Positions 22,844-31,330 of a DNA stretch of 64,000 nucleotides are shown in pieces. A program made the position numbers and the translations under genes. The notes under the pieces were generated by a model. It saw nothing but the letters and a program-made list of their open reading frames with translations. It had not been told where the DNA came from and made no database searches. Where the stretch lies: positions 124,001 to 188,000 of the forward strand of contig CAVOOM010000008.1 of the NCBI GenBank assembly GCA_963697565.1. Direction: 5' to 3'. The stretch's first letter is position 1, and each line of letters opens with the position of its first letter. The DNA comes from CAWFSE01 sp963697565 (lineage in GTDB: Bacteria; Actinomycetota; Actinomycetes; CAVWCF01).

Positions 22844-23812
22844 ATGCCCACAGTCGTCATCGCCGACGACAGCCCCACGCTGCGGCGCATCGTGTCGACG
22901 GTGCTGGAGCGCGATGGCTTCACCGTCGTGCAGGCCGAGGACGGCATCCAGGCCGTGCAGGCCGTCTTCGCCCACCAACCAGACGCGGTGGTCCTCGACG
23001 TGCAGATGCCCCGGGTGTCGGGGTACGTGGCGGCTCGGGTGCTCAAGGACGACTGGCAGACCGCCGACCTCCCGGTCCTGCTGCTCACGTCCCTCGATGC
23101 CGCGAGCGACCGCTACTGGGGCAGCCAGGCCGGCGCCGACCGCTTCCTCACCAAGGACTTCGAGGCCCCCGAGCTGGTGGAGGCCGTCCGCGCGGCGATC
23201 GCCGCCGCAGACGCCTCCCGCGGGGGCCGCGGCCGGCTCACCCCGGACCCGCTCGAGCTGACCGACGACGACGTGTTCGGCCGGGTCTGCGACCTGCTGG
23301 ACCGCAAGCTCTTCGAGACGGCCATCGCCGCGGAGGTCACCTCGATCGCCGCGGAGGCCAACGGCTTCGAGGAGTCGGTCGCCGCCGTGCTCGGGGTGCT
23401 CACCCGGGTGGTCGACTACGACCTCGCCGCCGTGTGCATGCTCGACGACCTGACGGCCTATCTCTCCGTCGGGCGGGAGTGCTCGCACCAGCAGTACGGC
23501 GAGTTCCTCAACGCGGTGGCAGGCGCGGCGACCCAGGTGGGCGGCGGCGCGGTGGGGGTCGCCGACCTCACCCCGCGCATCGCCGACCCGGAAGGCCGCC
23601 TCGGGGCCGACGACGAGGGCTCCATGGCCACGTTCCTCTCGATGCCGATGCGGGTGCGCGGCCGCGTGGTGGGGGTGCTCGCCCTGTCCAGTGCGACGAA
23701 GAGCGCCTTCGGGGAGGCCTCGCTGAACACCCTGCGGCTCGTCGAGGGCCCGGCCGCGATCGTCGTCGACAACGCGCGGCTGTCGTCGCGCGCCTCGGCT
23801 CCGACCGGCTGA
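22844..23812 (+). CDS. Response regulator with GAF output domain (REC-GAF)
   Basis: Residues 1-125 are a receiver domain: acidic pocket VIADDSPTLRR, phospho-Asp52 in VVLDVQMPRVSG, the conserved Ser/Thr in LLLTSLD and Lys103 in LTKDF. Residues about 170-310 look like a GAF-type ligand domain (FEESVAAVLGVLTRVVDYDLAAVCML ... FLSMPMRVRGRVVGVLALSS). There is no DNA-binding, GGDEF or methylesterase output, so it presumably acts by protein contact or small-molecule sensing. A strong ribosome binding site AGGAGGA (22834-22840) sits just before ATG 22844, 31 bases after cheA. It closes the chemosensory operon and may serve as its diffusible CheY-like output. Confidence 0.87.
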   Translation: MPTVVIADDSPTLRRIVSTVLERDGFTVVQAEDGIQAVQAVFAHQPDAVVLDVQMPRVSGYVAARVLKDDWQTADLPVLLLTSLDAASDRYWGSQAGADRFLTKDFEAPELVEAVRAAIAAADASRGGRGRLTPDPLELTDDDVFGRVCDLLDRKLFETAIAAEVTSIAAEANGFEESVAAVLGVLTRVVDYDLAAVCMLDDLTAYLSVGRECSHQQYGEFLNAVAGAATQVGGGAVGVADLTPRIADPEGRLGADDEGSMATFLSMPMRVRGRVVGVLALSSATKSAFGEASLNTLRLVEGPAAIVVDNARLSSRASAPTG

Positions 23813-23915
23813 CCCACGCGGGAGGGGCGCCCGGTTCGCCCGAAAACGGCCCGAATCGCCCGGGCCGCCACGCGGAACCGCGGGGGGCCCGGCCGCGTCG
23901 CTTACCATTGACAGG

Positions 23916-23931
23916 CCCGCGCGAGCGCGGG
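23916..23931. terminator. Possible hairpin after the chemosensory operon
   Basis: CCCGCGC-GA-GCGCGGG is a perfect 7-bp inverted repeat followed by AACCCCTTTG, in the 193-base gap between the REC-GAF gene and the VanW gene. It could terminate the chemosensory transcript or lie in the VanW leader. There is no U-run, as is common in actinomycetes. The rest of this gap holds nothing I can name beyond TTGACA at 23908 with no matching -10. Confidence 0.35.
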
Positions 23932-24005
23932 AACCCCTTTGCCGCTGGTTTGGCCGACCCCTGCTCGGCCGTGTCGCCGGTGAGCCCGCACCGAGAGCAG
24001 TTGTC

Positions 24006-25818
24006 TTGAGCGACGAGATCACCCAGGCTCCGCCGATGGGCGGCAACCAGCCGACCGCGGGCCACGGCCACCCCTTTCCCACCCGCGTGCTGCTGATCGC
24101 CGCGGGGCTGCTGGGGGTCGCCTACCTCGGTCTGATCCTGCTCAACGGCGGGGACGTGGCGCGCGGCACCTCGGTCCTCGGGGTGCCGATCGGCGGCCTC
24201 GACCGCGCGGCCGCGGTCCAGAAGCTGCAGGCGGAGCTCGGCGCCCGCGCGGCGGCGCCGATCCCGGTGCTCGTGGACGGCGCCCCGCAGTCCGTCGACC
24301 CGGCCGCGGCCGGCCTGTCGTTCGACGTGGAGGCCACGGTCGACGCGGTGGACGGCCGCACCTTCAACCCGGTCACCCTGGTGACCCGCATCTTCGGGTC
24401 GAGCGAGGCTGAGCCGGTGGTGGCGGCGGACGAGGCCAAGCTCGCCGCGGCGGTGTCTGCGCTGGCGGCGACCACCGACCGCCCGCTGACCGAGGGCGGC
24501 GTGGTGTTCAAGGGGGCCAAGGCCACCCCGGTCGCACCGGTGACCGGGCTGGCGCTCGACCAGGCCGGGTCCGCCAAGGCGCTCAAGGCGGGCTACCTCC
24601 TGGAGACCGAGCCGATCGCCCTGCCCGCCGCGACCCAGCAGCCGAGCATCACCGACGCCGAGGTGCAGCGGGCGCTGGCCGAGTTCGCCGTCCCCGCGGT
24701 GTCCGCCGAGGTGGTGGTCGCCGTGGGCGGCCAGCAGATCCCGGCGGCCCCCGCCAAGATCACCCCGGCCCTCACGCTCGCCCCGGTCGACGGCAAGCTG
24801 ACCCCGGCGATCGACGCGGCCGTGCTCAAGGAGTCGCTCGCCCCCGTCCTCGCCCCGGTCGAGACCGCGCCCAAGGACGCCTCCTTCGCCCTCCAGGGCG
24901 GCACGCCCACAGTCGTCCCCTCGGTGGCGGGGGCGTCGGTCCCGCCGCAGGGCCTCGCCGACGCGGTGCTGGCCGTGCTGCCGAACCCCGAAGGCAGCCG
25001 GGTGGCCGCTGTGACGCTTGAGGAGCAGCAGCCGAAGCTCACCACCGAGAAGGCGAACGCCCTCGGGGTGAAGGAGGTCGTGTCGACCTTCACCACGAAG
25101 TACCCCTTCGCCCCATACCGCCTGCAGAACATCCATCGCGCCGCGGACCTCATCGACGGCACCGTCGTGCTGCCCGGCGAGACGTTCTCGATGAACAAGG
25201 TCGTGGGCGAGCGCACGGAGGCCAACGGGTTCGCCGAGGGCATCATCATCAACAACGGCAAGTTCGAGAAGGACTTCGGCGGCGGCGTCTCGCAGGTCGC
25301 GACGACGACGTACAACGCGGCGTTCTTCGCCGGCCTCAAGGATGTGCAGCACAAGGCCCACTCGTTCTACATCAGCCGATACCCGGCCGGCCGCGAGGCG
25401 ACCGTCGCCTGGCCGAGCGTCGACCTCAAGTTCCAGAACGACACGCCGTACGGCCTGCTGGTCGACACGTCGTACACGAACTCGACGGTCACCGTCTCGA
25501 TCTGGGGCACCAAGGTCTACGACATCGAGGCGATCGCGGGCCCGCGCACGGACCCGAAGCCCTTCCAGACCGAGTACTCCACGGGTGAGGGCTGCGTCCC
25601 GCAGGACGGCGTGGAGGGCTTCAAGATCGTGGTCACCCGGGTCTTCAAGCAGGGTGGCGCCGAGGTCAAGCGCGAGGACGTCAAGACGTCGTACAACGCC
25701 GCCAACAAGATCTACTGCCGAGCCGCCCCGGCGCCCGGCGCCGGCGCCCGCCCCGGCGCCCGCGGCCCCCGTCGTCCCTCCGGCGACGACGCCGCCGGCG
25801 GCCCCGGCTCCCGCGTAG
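24006..25818 (+). CDS. VanW family cell-envelope protein with N-terminal membrane anchor
   Basis: A roughly 600-residue envelope protein. A short cytoplasmic tail precedes one membrane helix (RVLLIAAGLLGVAYLGLILL, residues about 27-46). Residues about 50-340 contain repeated alpha/beta units of the peptidoglycan-binding/YoaR kind (GVPIGGLDRAAAVQKLQAEL). Residues about 370-510 are the VanW domain (VVLPGETFSMNKVVGERTEA, FGGGVSQVATTTYNAAFFAG). The tail after YCRAA should be a Pro/Ala run ending PPAAPAPA at TAG 25816-25818, reached by removing one extra G near 25740. The literal frame ends at 25829 with an Arg/Gly-rich tail that looks wrong. The start is probably TTG 24006 after GAGAGCAG. VanW proteins are wall-associated, of unclear activity. 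Confidence 0.85.
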
Positions 25819-25825
25819 CCGACCG

Positions 25826-27247
25826 CTAGACCGCAGGCGACCAGGTCTGGCCGTCCTTGGTGTCGCGTACGACGACCCCGAGGGCGGCCAGTTCGTCGCG
25901 CAGCCGGTCGGCGGCCGGCCAGTCCCGCGCCGAGCGCGCGCCCTGCCGCTCCTCGAGCAGGGCGGCTGCCCCCGGGGGAAGGACCGGCTCGTCGCGGGGG
26001 CGGCCGACGTCGCGGACGAGGTCGAGCCCGAGCAGCCGGTCGACGTGGGCGAAGGCCTCGAACCGCGCACCGGCCGGGACCTCCGGGTCGCGCTCGATCG
26101 CCCGAAGGGCCTGCAAGGCGCGGGGGGTGTCGAGGTCGTCGGCGAACGCGTCGACGACCGCCGCCACCCCCGCGGGCATGGCCGCGGAGGGCGACTCCGC
26201 CCACTCCGCGACCGCGCGCCGCCACAGCGCCAGCTGCCGATCCGCGGCCTCAAGGCCGGCCCAGGTCAGGTCGAGCTGGGTGCGGTAGCGCGCCGAGAGG
26301 AAGGCCAACCGCACCGCCAACGGGTCGAGCCCGCGCGCGACCACGTCCTCGAGCAGCACCACGTTGCCGGTGGACTTGGCCATCTTGCGGCCCTCGAACA
26401 GCAGGTGCTCGCCGTGCACCCAGTGGCGGACGACCTCCTGCTCCTCGTCCCCGCTCGGGGCACCCGCGTTGGACTGGGCCCGCTCGTCCTCGTGGTGCGG
26501 GAAGCGCAGGTCGATCCCCCCGGTGTGCACGTCGATCCGCTCGCCGAGCAGGTCGAGGCTCATCGCGGAGCACTCGATGTGCCAGCCCGGGAAGCCCGGC
26601 CCCCACGGCGAGTCCCAGACCATCTGCCTGCGCTCGCCGGCCCGCTTCCACAGCGCCCAGTCGGCGTGGAAGCGCTTGGCCTCGTCGACGCCGCCCTCGA
26701 ACCGGTGGCCCGGCCGCAGCGCGTCCAGGCGGTTGCCGCTGAGGGCCCCGTACGAGGGGAAGGAGCGGGCGTCGAAGAACACCGAGCCGTCCCCGCCGAC
26801 GTAGGCGTGGCCGCGCTCGACCAGCCGGGCGATCAGGTCGATCATCAGGTCGATGCAGTCGCTGGCCCGCGGGTACGCGTCGGCCGGGCGGATGTTGAGC
26901 CGGGCGAGATCCTGGTGGAAGCGGCCCTCGTAGTGCCGGGCGACCGCGAACGGATCGCGCCCCTCGCGTTCGGCCTGGGCGAGCAGCTTGTCCTCGCCAC
27001 CGGCGTCGAGGTCGTCATCGGCGGCCATGTGGCCGACGTCGGTGATGTTCTGGATGAGCCGCACCTGCAGGCCCTGGATCTCCGCTGTCCGCCGGATCAG
27101 GTCGCCGAGCAGGAAGGTGCGCAGGTTGCCGACGTGGGCGTCGCGGTAGACCGTCGGCCCGCAGCAGTACACCCGCAGCAGGCCCGGCGTCGCGGGCTCG
27201 ATCGGGCGCACCGCCTTCGCGCGCGTCTCGTACAGCCGCATCACCAT
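25826..27247 (-). CDS. cysS: Cysteinyl-tRNA synthetase
   Basis: A class I synthetase charging tRNA-Cys. Zinc ligands and signatures are in place: VYCCGPTVY near residue 30, the HIGH equivalent HVGN, PGWHIECSAM in the middle, HHEDERAQSNA, and KMAKST as the KMSKS loop. The C-terminal helical region ends RDTKDGQTWSPAV, typical of CysRS. At 473 residues, and with the complete anticodon-binding helices, it fits CysS rather than the shorter mycothiol ligase MshC. ATG 27247 or 27241 (MVMRLYETR) starts it. Its stop lies 8 bases from the convergent VanW stop. It is the last of three minus-strand genes (GNAT, methyltransferase, cysS) with 24 bases before it. Confidence 0.93.
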   Translation of the reverse strand: MVMRLYETRAKAVRPIEPATPGLLRVYCCGPTVYRDAHVGNLRTFLLGDLIRRTAEIQGLQVRLIQNITDVGHMAADDDLDAGGEDKLLAQAEREGRDPFAVARHYEGRFHQDLARLNIRPADAYPRASDCIDLMIDLIARLVERGHAYVGGDGSVFFDARSFPSYGALSGNRLDALRPGHRFEGGVDEAKRFHADWALWKRAGERRQMVWDSPWGPGFPGWHIECSAMSLDLLGERIDVHTGGIDLRFPHHEDERAQSNAGAPSGDEEQEVVRHWVHGEHLLFEGRKMAKSTGNVVLLEDVVARGLDPLAVRLAFLSARYRTQLDLTWAGLEAADRQLALWRRAVAEWAESPSAAMPAGVAAVVDAFADDLDTPRALQALRAIERDPEVPAGARFEAFAHVDRLLGLDLVRDVGRPRDEPVLPPGAAALLEERQGARSARDWPAADRLRDELAALGVVVRDTKDGQTWSPAV

Positions 27248-27271
27248 GGGGCCCAGCCTAGGCGCCGCCGA

Positions 27272-28030
27272 TCAGGCCGCCACCGCGATGAACCGCACCC
27301 GCACGTAGTCGGCGGTCCACGCGTCGCCCGGCCCGCGCAGCCCGGCCGCGGCGGCGTGCACGTCAATGGCCGCGTCGAACTCCGCGCGCCGCGCTTCGGG
27401 GACGTCGTCGAGGAGCGCCTGCCCGAACATGCGGGCCCAGTCGGCGGCGGTGTCGCCGGCCGCAAGCGGGGTCGGCCGCTCGTACCGCTCGATCATCCGG
27501 ACGGTGAAGCCCGCGGCCTCGAGGCGGCTGGCGTGCTCGGCCGGGCTGGGGAAGTACCAGCGGTTGCCGGCGGGGCCCAACCCGAGGTCGGCCCGCGCGG
27601 CCTGGATCGCCTCGGTCAGCGCGGCGACATTGCCCTGGCCGCCCAGCTCGGCGACGAAGCAGCCGCCGCGGACCAGCGCGGCGCGGACGTTGCGGCACAC
27701 CGCGTCGGCCGCGGGCATCCAGTGCAGGGCGGCGTTCGACAGCACCCGGTCGTACGGCCCGCCGGGCAGCGACACCTGGGCGTCGCCGAGCAGGAAGGAG
27801 ACCTCAGGGTGGGCGCCGCGGGCGGACGCGACCATCGCCGGGTCGGCGTCCACGCCGGTCACCACGCAGCCCCGGGCGGCGAGCTCGGCGGCCTGGTGGC
27901 CGGTGCCGCACCCGAGGTCCAGCACGCGGTCGCCCGCCGAGGCGTCCAGCAGGTCGAGCAGCGGCGCGCCGAGGGAGGTGACGAAGGAGAAGCGGGCGTC
28001 GTACGCGGCGGCGTCCCACCCGGCGGTCAT
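27272..28030 (-). CDS. Class I SAM-dependent methyltransferase (Tam-like)
   Basis: A 252-residue methyltransferase resembling trans-aconitate methyltransferase relatives. SAM-binding motif I is VLDLGCGTGHQAAELAARG, the acidic end of strand two is VTGVDADPAMV, and YDRVLSNAALHWM is the motif IV/post region typical of the group. PSPAEHASRLEAAGFTVRMI is the usual C-terminal lid sequence. ATG 28030 overlaps the stop of the upstream GNAT gene (ATGA), so the two are translationally coupled. The methyl acceptor is not known. Confidence 0.85.
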   Translation of the reverse strand: MTAGWDAAAYDARFSFVTSLGAPLLDLLDASAGDRVLDLGCGTGHQAAELAARGCVVTGVDADPAMVASARGAHPEVSFLLGDAQVSLPGGPYDRVLSNAALHWMPAADAVCRNVRAALVRGGCFVAELGGQGNVAALTEAIQAARADLGLGPAGNRWYFPSPAEHASRLEAAGFTVRMIERYERPTPLAAGDTAADWARMFGQALLDDVPEARRAEFDAAIDVHAAAAGLRGPGDAWTADYVRVRFIAVAA

Positions 28031-29028
28031 CGGGGGTCCAGCCGGCGGTAGTGGTAGCGGTGGTGCTCGACGAAGCCGGCCCGGCCGTACGCAGATCGCG
28101 CGGCGGCGTTCTCCTCGGCTACCTGCAGGTACGCCCAGCGGCCCGCGCGCTCCCGTGCCCAGGCCGCGAGCGCCACGACCACGAGGGTGCCGAGGCCCTG
28201 CCGGCGTGCGCCGGGAGCCACCTCGACGGCGGTGACGCCGAGCCAGCTGTCGTCCAGCGAGCCGCGTGCGATGGCCAGCACATCCCCGGCGACGTCTCGC
28301 ACCGAGGCGAAAGCGAGTGCGTCGCCTCGCGTGAGCACCGAGCGGGCGCCCTCCGGGAGCGTGCCGCCGCGGTAGTGGTACGCGTCGACCCACGCGTCAT
28401 CGGGAGCGGCGTCGATGCGCACGCGATCGACCGCGTCGCCGGTCCGGGCGAGCGCCGCGAGGTCGGCGGCCAGGACGAGCACCGGGTCGTACCCGGTCCA
28501 CCCGCGCGCTTCGAGCTCGCCCGCGAGCGCCTCGGTCCCGGTGGGCAGCTGGAAGCGCGGCGCCAGCCCGCGCTCGGTGTAGAACGCGACGACCTCGGCG
28601 AGCGCGTCGTCGAGGGGGAGCGGGGGGCTGCCCACGGGCAGCACGCTGTTGGCGCGCCCGGTGAACCCGCCGGCGGCCCGCAGCAGCCAGCCGCCGCGCG
28701 CACCCCCGACCCACCGCTCCTCGGCGGCGCGCCAGCCGAGCGCCGCGACCTGCTCAAGCTCCGCCGGTGGCCACTGAGCGGCCGTGCGCCCGCGGCGGCC
28801 GACTGTGGGCGGGACGACGCGGAAGGCGACCACCGCCGCCGCCGGGACCTCGGCCAGCGAGCCGTCTCTCCGCCGCACGGCGAGGACGTCGCCCGCCCGC
28901 TCCAAGGTGCCCACGACGTCGGTCAGCCGGGGACGGTCGCCGCCGGCGGGGTCGGGCACCCGGTGGCGCACGCTGATCCGGCGGCCGACGGCGTCGGCGG
29001 CCGCTGCAGGCGACACGGGTTCGGGCAC
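28027..29028 (-). CDS. GNAT family N-acetyltransferase (Rv0428c-like)
   Basis: Residues about 190-330 form the GNAT domain, with the acetyl-CoA pyrophosphate loop GARRQGLGTLVVVAL and the closing AARSAYGRAGFVEHHRYHYR. The N-terminal 90 residues (ISVRHRVPDPAGGDRPRLTDVVGTL ... AAAVVAFRVVP) are an SH3-like barrel seen in the actinobacterial Rv0428c group. WLLRAAGGFTGRANSVLP is a conserved central segment. The start is GTG 29028. A short gap then separates it from the divergent ferredoxin gene. It is coupled to the methyltransferase downstream. The acetyl acceptor is unknown. Confidence 0.83.
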   Translation of the reverse strand: MPEPVSPAAAADAVGRRISVRHRVPDPAGGDRPRLTDVVGTLERAGDVLAVRRRDGSLAEVPAAAVVAFRVVPPTVGRRGRTAAQWPPAELEQVAALGWRAAEERWVGGARGGWLLRAAGGFTGRANSVLPVGSPPLPLDDALAEVVAFYTERGLAPRFQLPTGTEALAGELEARGWTGYDPVLVLAADLAALARTGDAVDRVRIDAAPDDAWVDAYHYRGGTLPEGARSVLTRGDALAFASVRDVAGDVLAIARGSLDDSWLGVTAVEVAPGARRQGLGTLVVVALAAWARERAGRWAYLQVAEENAAARSAYGRAGFVEHHRYHYRRLDPR

Positions 29029-29123
29029 GGCACCCCCGGCGAGACGCGGGCTGGGTCTTTCGCGATACTAGGCGTCGGTGGTCGGCCGCCCCCGCGTCGG
29101 CGAGGGGCTGAGGAGGAGGAACC

Positions 29124-29450
29124 GTGACCTACGTCATCGCGCAGCCCTGTGTGGATCTGCTCGACAAGGCCTGCGTCGAGGAGTGCCCGGTCGACTGCAT
29201 CTACGAGGGTGGCCGGATGCTCTACATCCACCCCGACGAGTGCGTCGACTGCGGGGCCTGCGAGCCGGTCTGCCCGGTCGAGGCGATCTTCTACGAAGAC
29301 GACGTCCCGGAGCAGTGGAAGGACTTCTACAAGGCCAACGTGGAGTTCTTCGAGGACCTCGGATCGCCCGGCGGCGCCTCCAAGCTCGGCAAGATCGACA
29401 AGGACCACCCGCTCGTCGCCGCCCTGCCGCCGCAGGCCGTCGAGCACTGA
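29124..29450 (+). CDS. fdxA: 7Fe ferredoxin (FdxA/FdxC type)
   Basis: A 108-residue actinobacterial ferredoxin carrying one [3Fe-4S] and one [4Fe-4S] cluster, a small soluble electron carrier. Cluster ligands are seen in PCVDLLDKACVEECPVDC and CVDCGACEPVCPVEAI. The C-terminal extension (FYEDDVPEQWKDFYKANVEF) is typical of the seven-iron type. GTG 29124 follows the strong ribosome binding site AGGAGGAGGA at 29111-29120. A possible -10 element GATACT is at 29064-29069, without a clear -35. It precedes dapC as in M. tuberculosis (Rv1177-Rv1178). Confidence 0.95.
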   Translation: MTYVIAQPCVDLLDKACVEECPVDCIYEGGRMLYIHPDECVDCGACEPVCPVEAIFYEDDVPEQWKDFYKANVEFFEDLGSPGGASKLGKIDKDHPLVAALPPQAVEH

Positions 29451-29487
29451 GCCGTCCCGCGTTGACGCGGTCGGCGGCCACCGCGCC

Positions 29488-30634
29488 GTGACACCGCCCC
29501 CCGACGCGCCGCCCGCCTCCTGGTGGGCGGCGCGTGCCAGGTCCGGGCGGCTGCCGGACTTCCCCTGGGACACCATCGCCGACGAGGCCGCGCTCGCGCG
29601 CGCCCATCCCGGAGGCGTGGTGGACCTGTCGGTCGGCACGCCGGTCGACTCGGTGCCAGATGTGGTCCAGCGCGCCCTGTCTGAGGCGGCCGACGCGCCC
29701 GGCTACCCCACCACCCTCGGCACGGCCGCCCTGCGCGAGTCTGCGGCACGCTGGCTGTCCCGCCGGCTGGGAGCCGACGCGGACCCTGCCACCGAGGTGC
29801 TGCCCACGATCGGCAGCAAGGAGCTGGTGGCCTGGCTGCCCACGCTGCTGGGCCTCGGCCCGGGCGACGTGGTCGTCGTGCCTGAGCTCGCGTACCCCAC
29901 GTACGAGGTCGGCGCCCGGTTGGCCGGCGCCGAGCCGGTGCGCTCGGACGCGATGACCGCCCTCGGGCCGCGCCGGGTCGCGCTGGTGTGGGTGAACTCG
30001 CCGTCCAACCCGACCGGGCGCGTGCTGCCCGCCGAGCACCTGGCCAAGGTGGTGGCGTGGGCGCGCGAGCGGGGCGCGCTCGTCGTGTCCGACGAGTGCT
30101 ACGCCGAACTGGGGTGGACCGAGCGGCCGGTGTCGGTGCTGCACCCGGACGTGTGCGGGGGGTCGCACGAGGGGCTGCTCGCTGTGCACTCGCTGTCCAA
30201 GCGCTCGAACCTGGCCGGCTACCGCGCGGGGTTCGTGGCCGGTGACGCCTCGGTCGTGGGCGCCTTGCTCGAGGCGCGCAAGCACGCCGGGCTGCTCGTG
30301 CCCGCGCCGGTGCAGGCGGCGATGGCGACCGCGCTCGATGACGACACGCATGTGACGCGGCAGCGGGCGCGCTACTCAGCGCGCCGCGACCTGCTGCTGG
30401 CGGCCCTGCGCGAGGCGGGCTTCCGGGTCGATCACTCCGAGGCGGGCCTCTACCTGTGGGCCACCCGGGACGAGCCCTGCCGCCAGACCCTGCGCTGGCT
30501 GGCCGAGCGGGGGATCCTGGTCGCGCCCGGCGAGTTCTACGGACCCACCGGCTGCCCGCCACGTGCGCGTCGCCCTCACGGCCACCGACGAGCGCATCGA
30601 GGCGGGCTGCGCCCGGCTCACCGCTGCCCGCTGA
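29488..30634 (+). CDS. dapC: Succinyldiaminopimelate aminotransferase (DapC type), one frameshift
   Basis: A PLP-dependent class I aminotransferase of lysine/diaminopimelate synthesis, converting N-succinyl-2-amino-6-ketopimelate with glutamate. It starts with the DapC hallmark RLPDFPWDTIADEAALA. Further motifs are VDLSVGTPVD, TIGSKELVAWLP, WVNSPSNPTGRVLP, SDECYAELGW and the PLP lysine in SLSKRSNLAGYRAGF. After FYGPTG the frame slips at about 30560 (one extra C) to give HVRVALTATDERIEAG and stop TGA 30632-30634, the expected end. The start is GTG 29488, 37 bases after the ferredoxin. The 3' end overlaps the convergent VldE-like gene by 17 bases. Confidence 0.9.
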
Positions 30635-31316
30635 TCCCTCCCGCGCTGCCGCGCACGACATCGACGTGCACATGGTCGCGGTGCTGCAGGACGGCGTTGC
30701 CGGTGTCACCGCTGGGGTGCGCGTACGGCCGCCAGCCCTCGGTGGAGCGGCGCGCGGTCCAGATCCGGTCGTCGTAGATCACGGTGGCGACCGAGTACGT
30801 CGAGGCGTGCGCGACGAGCCAGTGGGCCAGGGCCCAGCCCTTGGCGTTCTGGTCCGGGTCGCCGACCGGGCGGAAGAACAGGTCCACGGCCCGGCCGTCG
30901 TAGTGCGCGGAGCCGGAGATGTGCCCGCTGGTGACCCCGCCCGGCTGGTAGCCGCCGGTCGGCAGCGGGCCGAATGCCGCGGTGGCCGCGTCGCGGACCG
31001 CCCGGGCTCGGTCGGTGAGCCCGTCGTCCCCCGCGGACTGGAGGGGGGCCTCGGCGGGCCGCACCGTGCAGGACAGCGCCGCCTGCTGGGACCCGCCGAC
31101 AGCGGGCGCCAGCTCGGGTGGCGGAGCGCCCCAGGCGGCGCGCACCTCCTCCGGGGTGTAGACGACCGCTGACCCGGCCACTGAGCAGCGCTCGCTCAGC
31201 ACGATCGGCCCCAGCGCCGTCGGCCACTGAACGGCGGAGGCCGCCCCGATCGTCAGCAGACCCGCCCCGGCGATAGCCAGCACCCCCAGGGCTGGACGGA
31301 CGGCGGGTCGGCGCAC
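30618..31316 (-). CDS. Secreted VldE/ARB_07466-like C-terminal domain protein
   Basis: A probable secreted protein of about 230 residues. The N-terminus MRRPAVRPALGVLAIAGAGL with a GAASA cleavage site is a good signal peptide. The C-terminal half (TSGHISGSAHYDGRAVDLFF ... WLVAHASTYSVATVIYDDRIW ... HRDHVHVDVVRG) matches the domain found at the C-terminus of actinobacterial ARB_07466/VldE-like proteins. That fold is related to D-Ala-D-Ala peptidases, and the His/Asp residues of a zinc site are visible (GSAHYDGRAVD, DHVHV). A cell-wall peptidase role is plausible but unproven. GTG 31316 starts 14 bases after the dapD stop, so it is probably co-transcribed with dapD. Confidence 0.75.
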   Translation of the reverse strand: MRRPAVRPALGVLAIAGAGLLTIGAASAVQWPTALGPIVLSERCSVAGSAVVYTPEEVRAAWGAPPPELAPAVGGSQQAALSCTVRPAEAPLQSAGDDGLTDRARAVRDAATAAFGPLPTGGYQPGGVTSGHISGSAHYDGRAVDLFFRPVGDPDQNAKGWALAHWLVAHASTYSVATVIYDDRIWTARRSTEGWRPYAHPSGDTGNAVLQHRDHVHVDVVRGSAGGISGQR

Positions 31317-31330
31317 GGTCGGCGGGTGGC

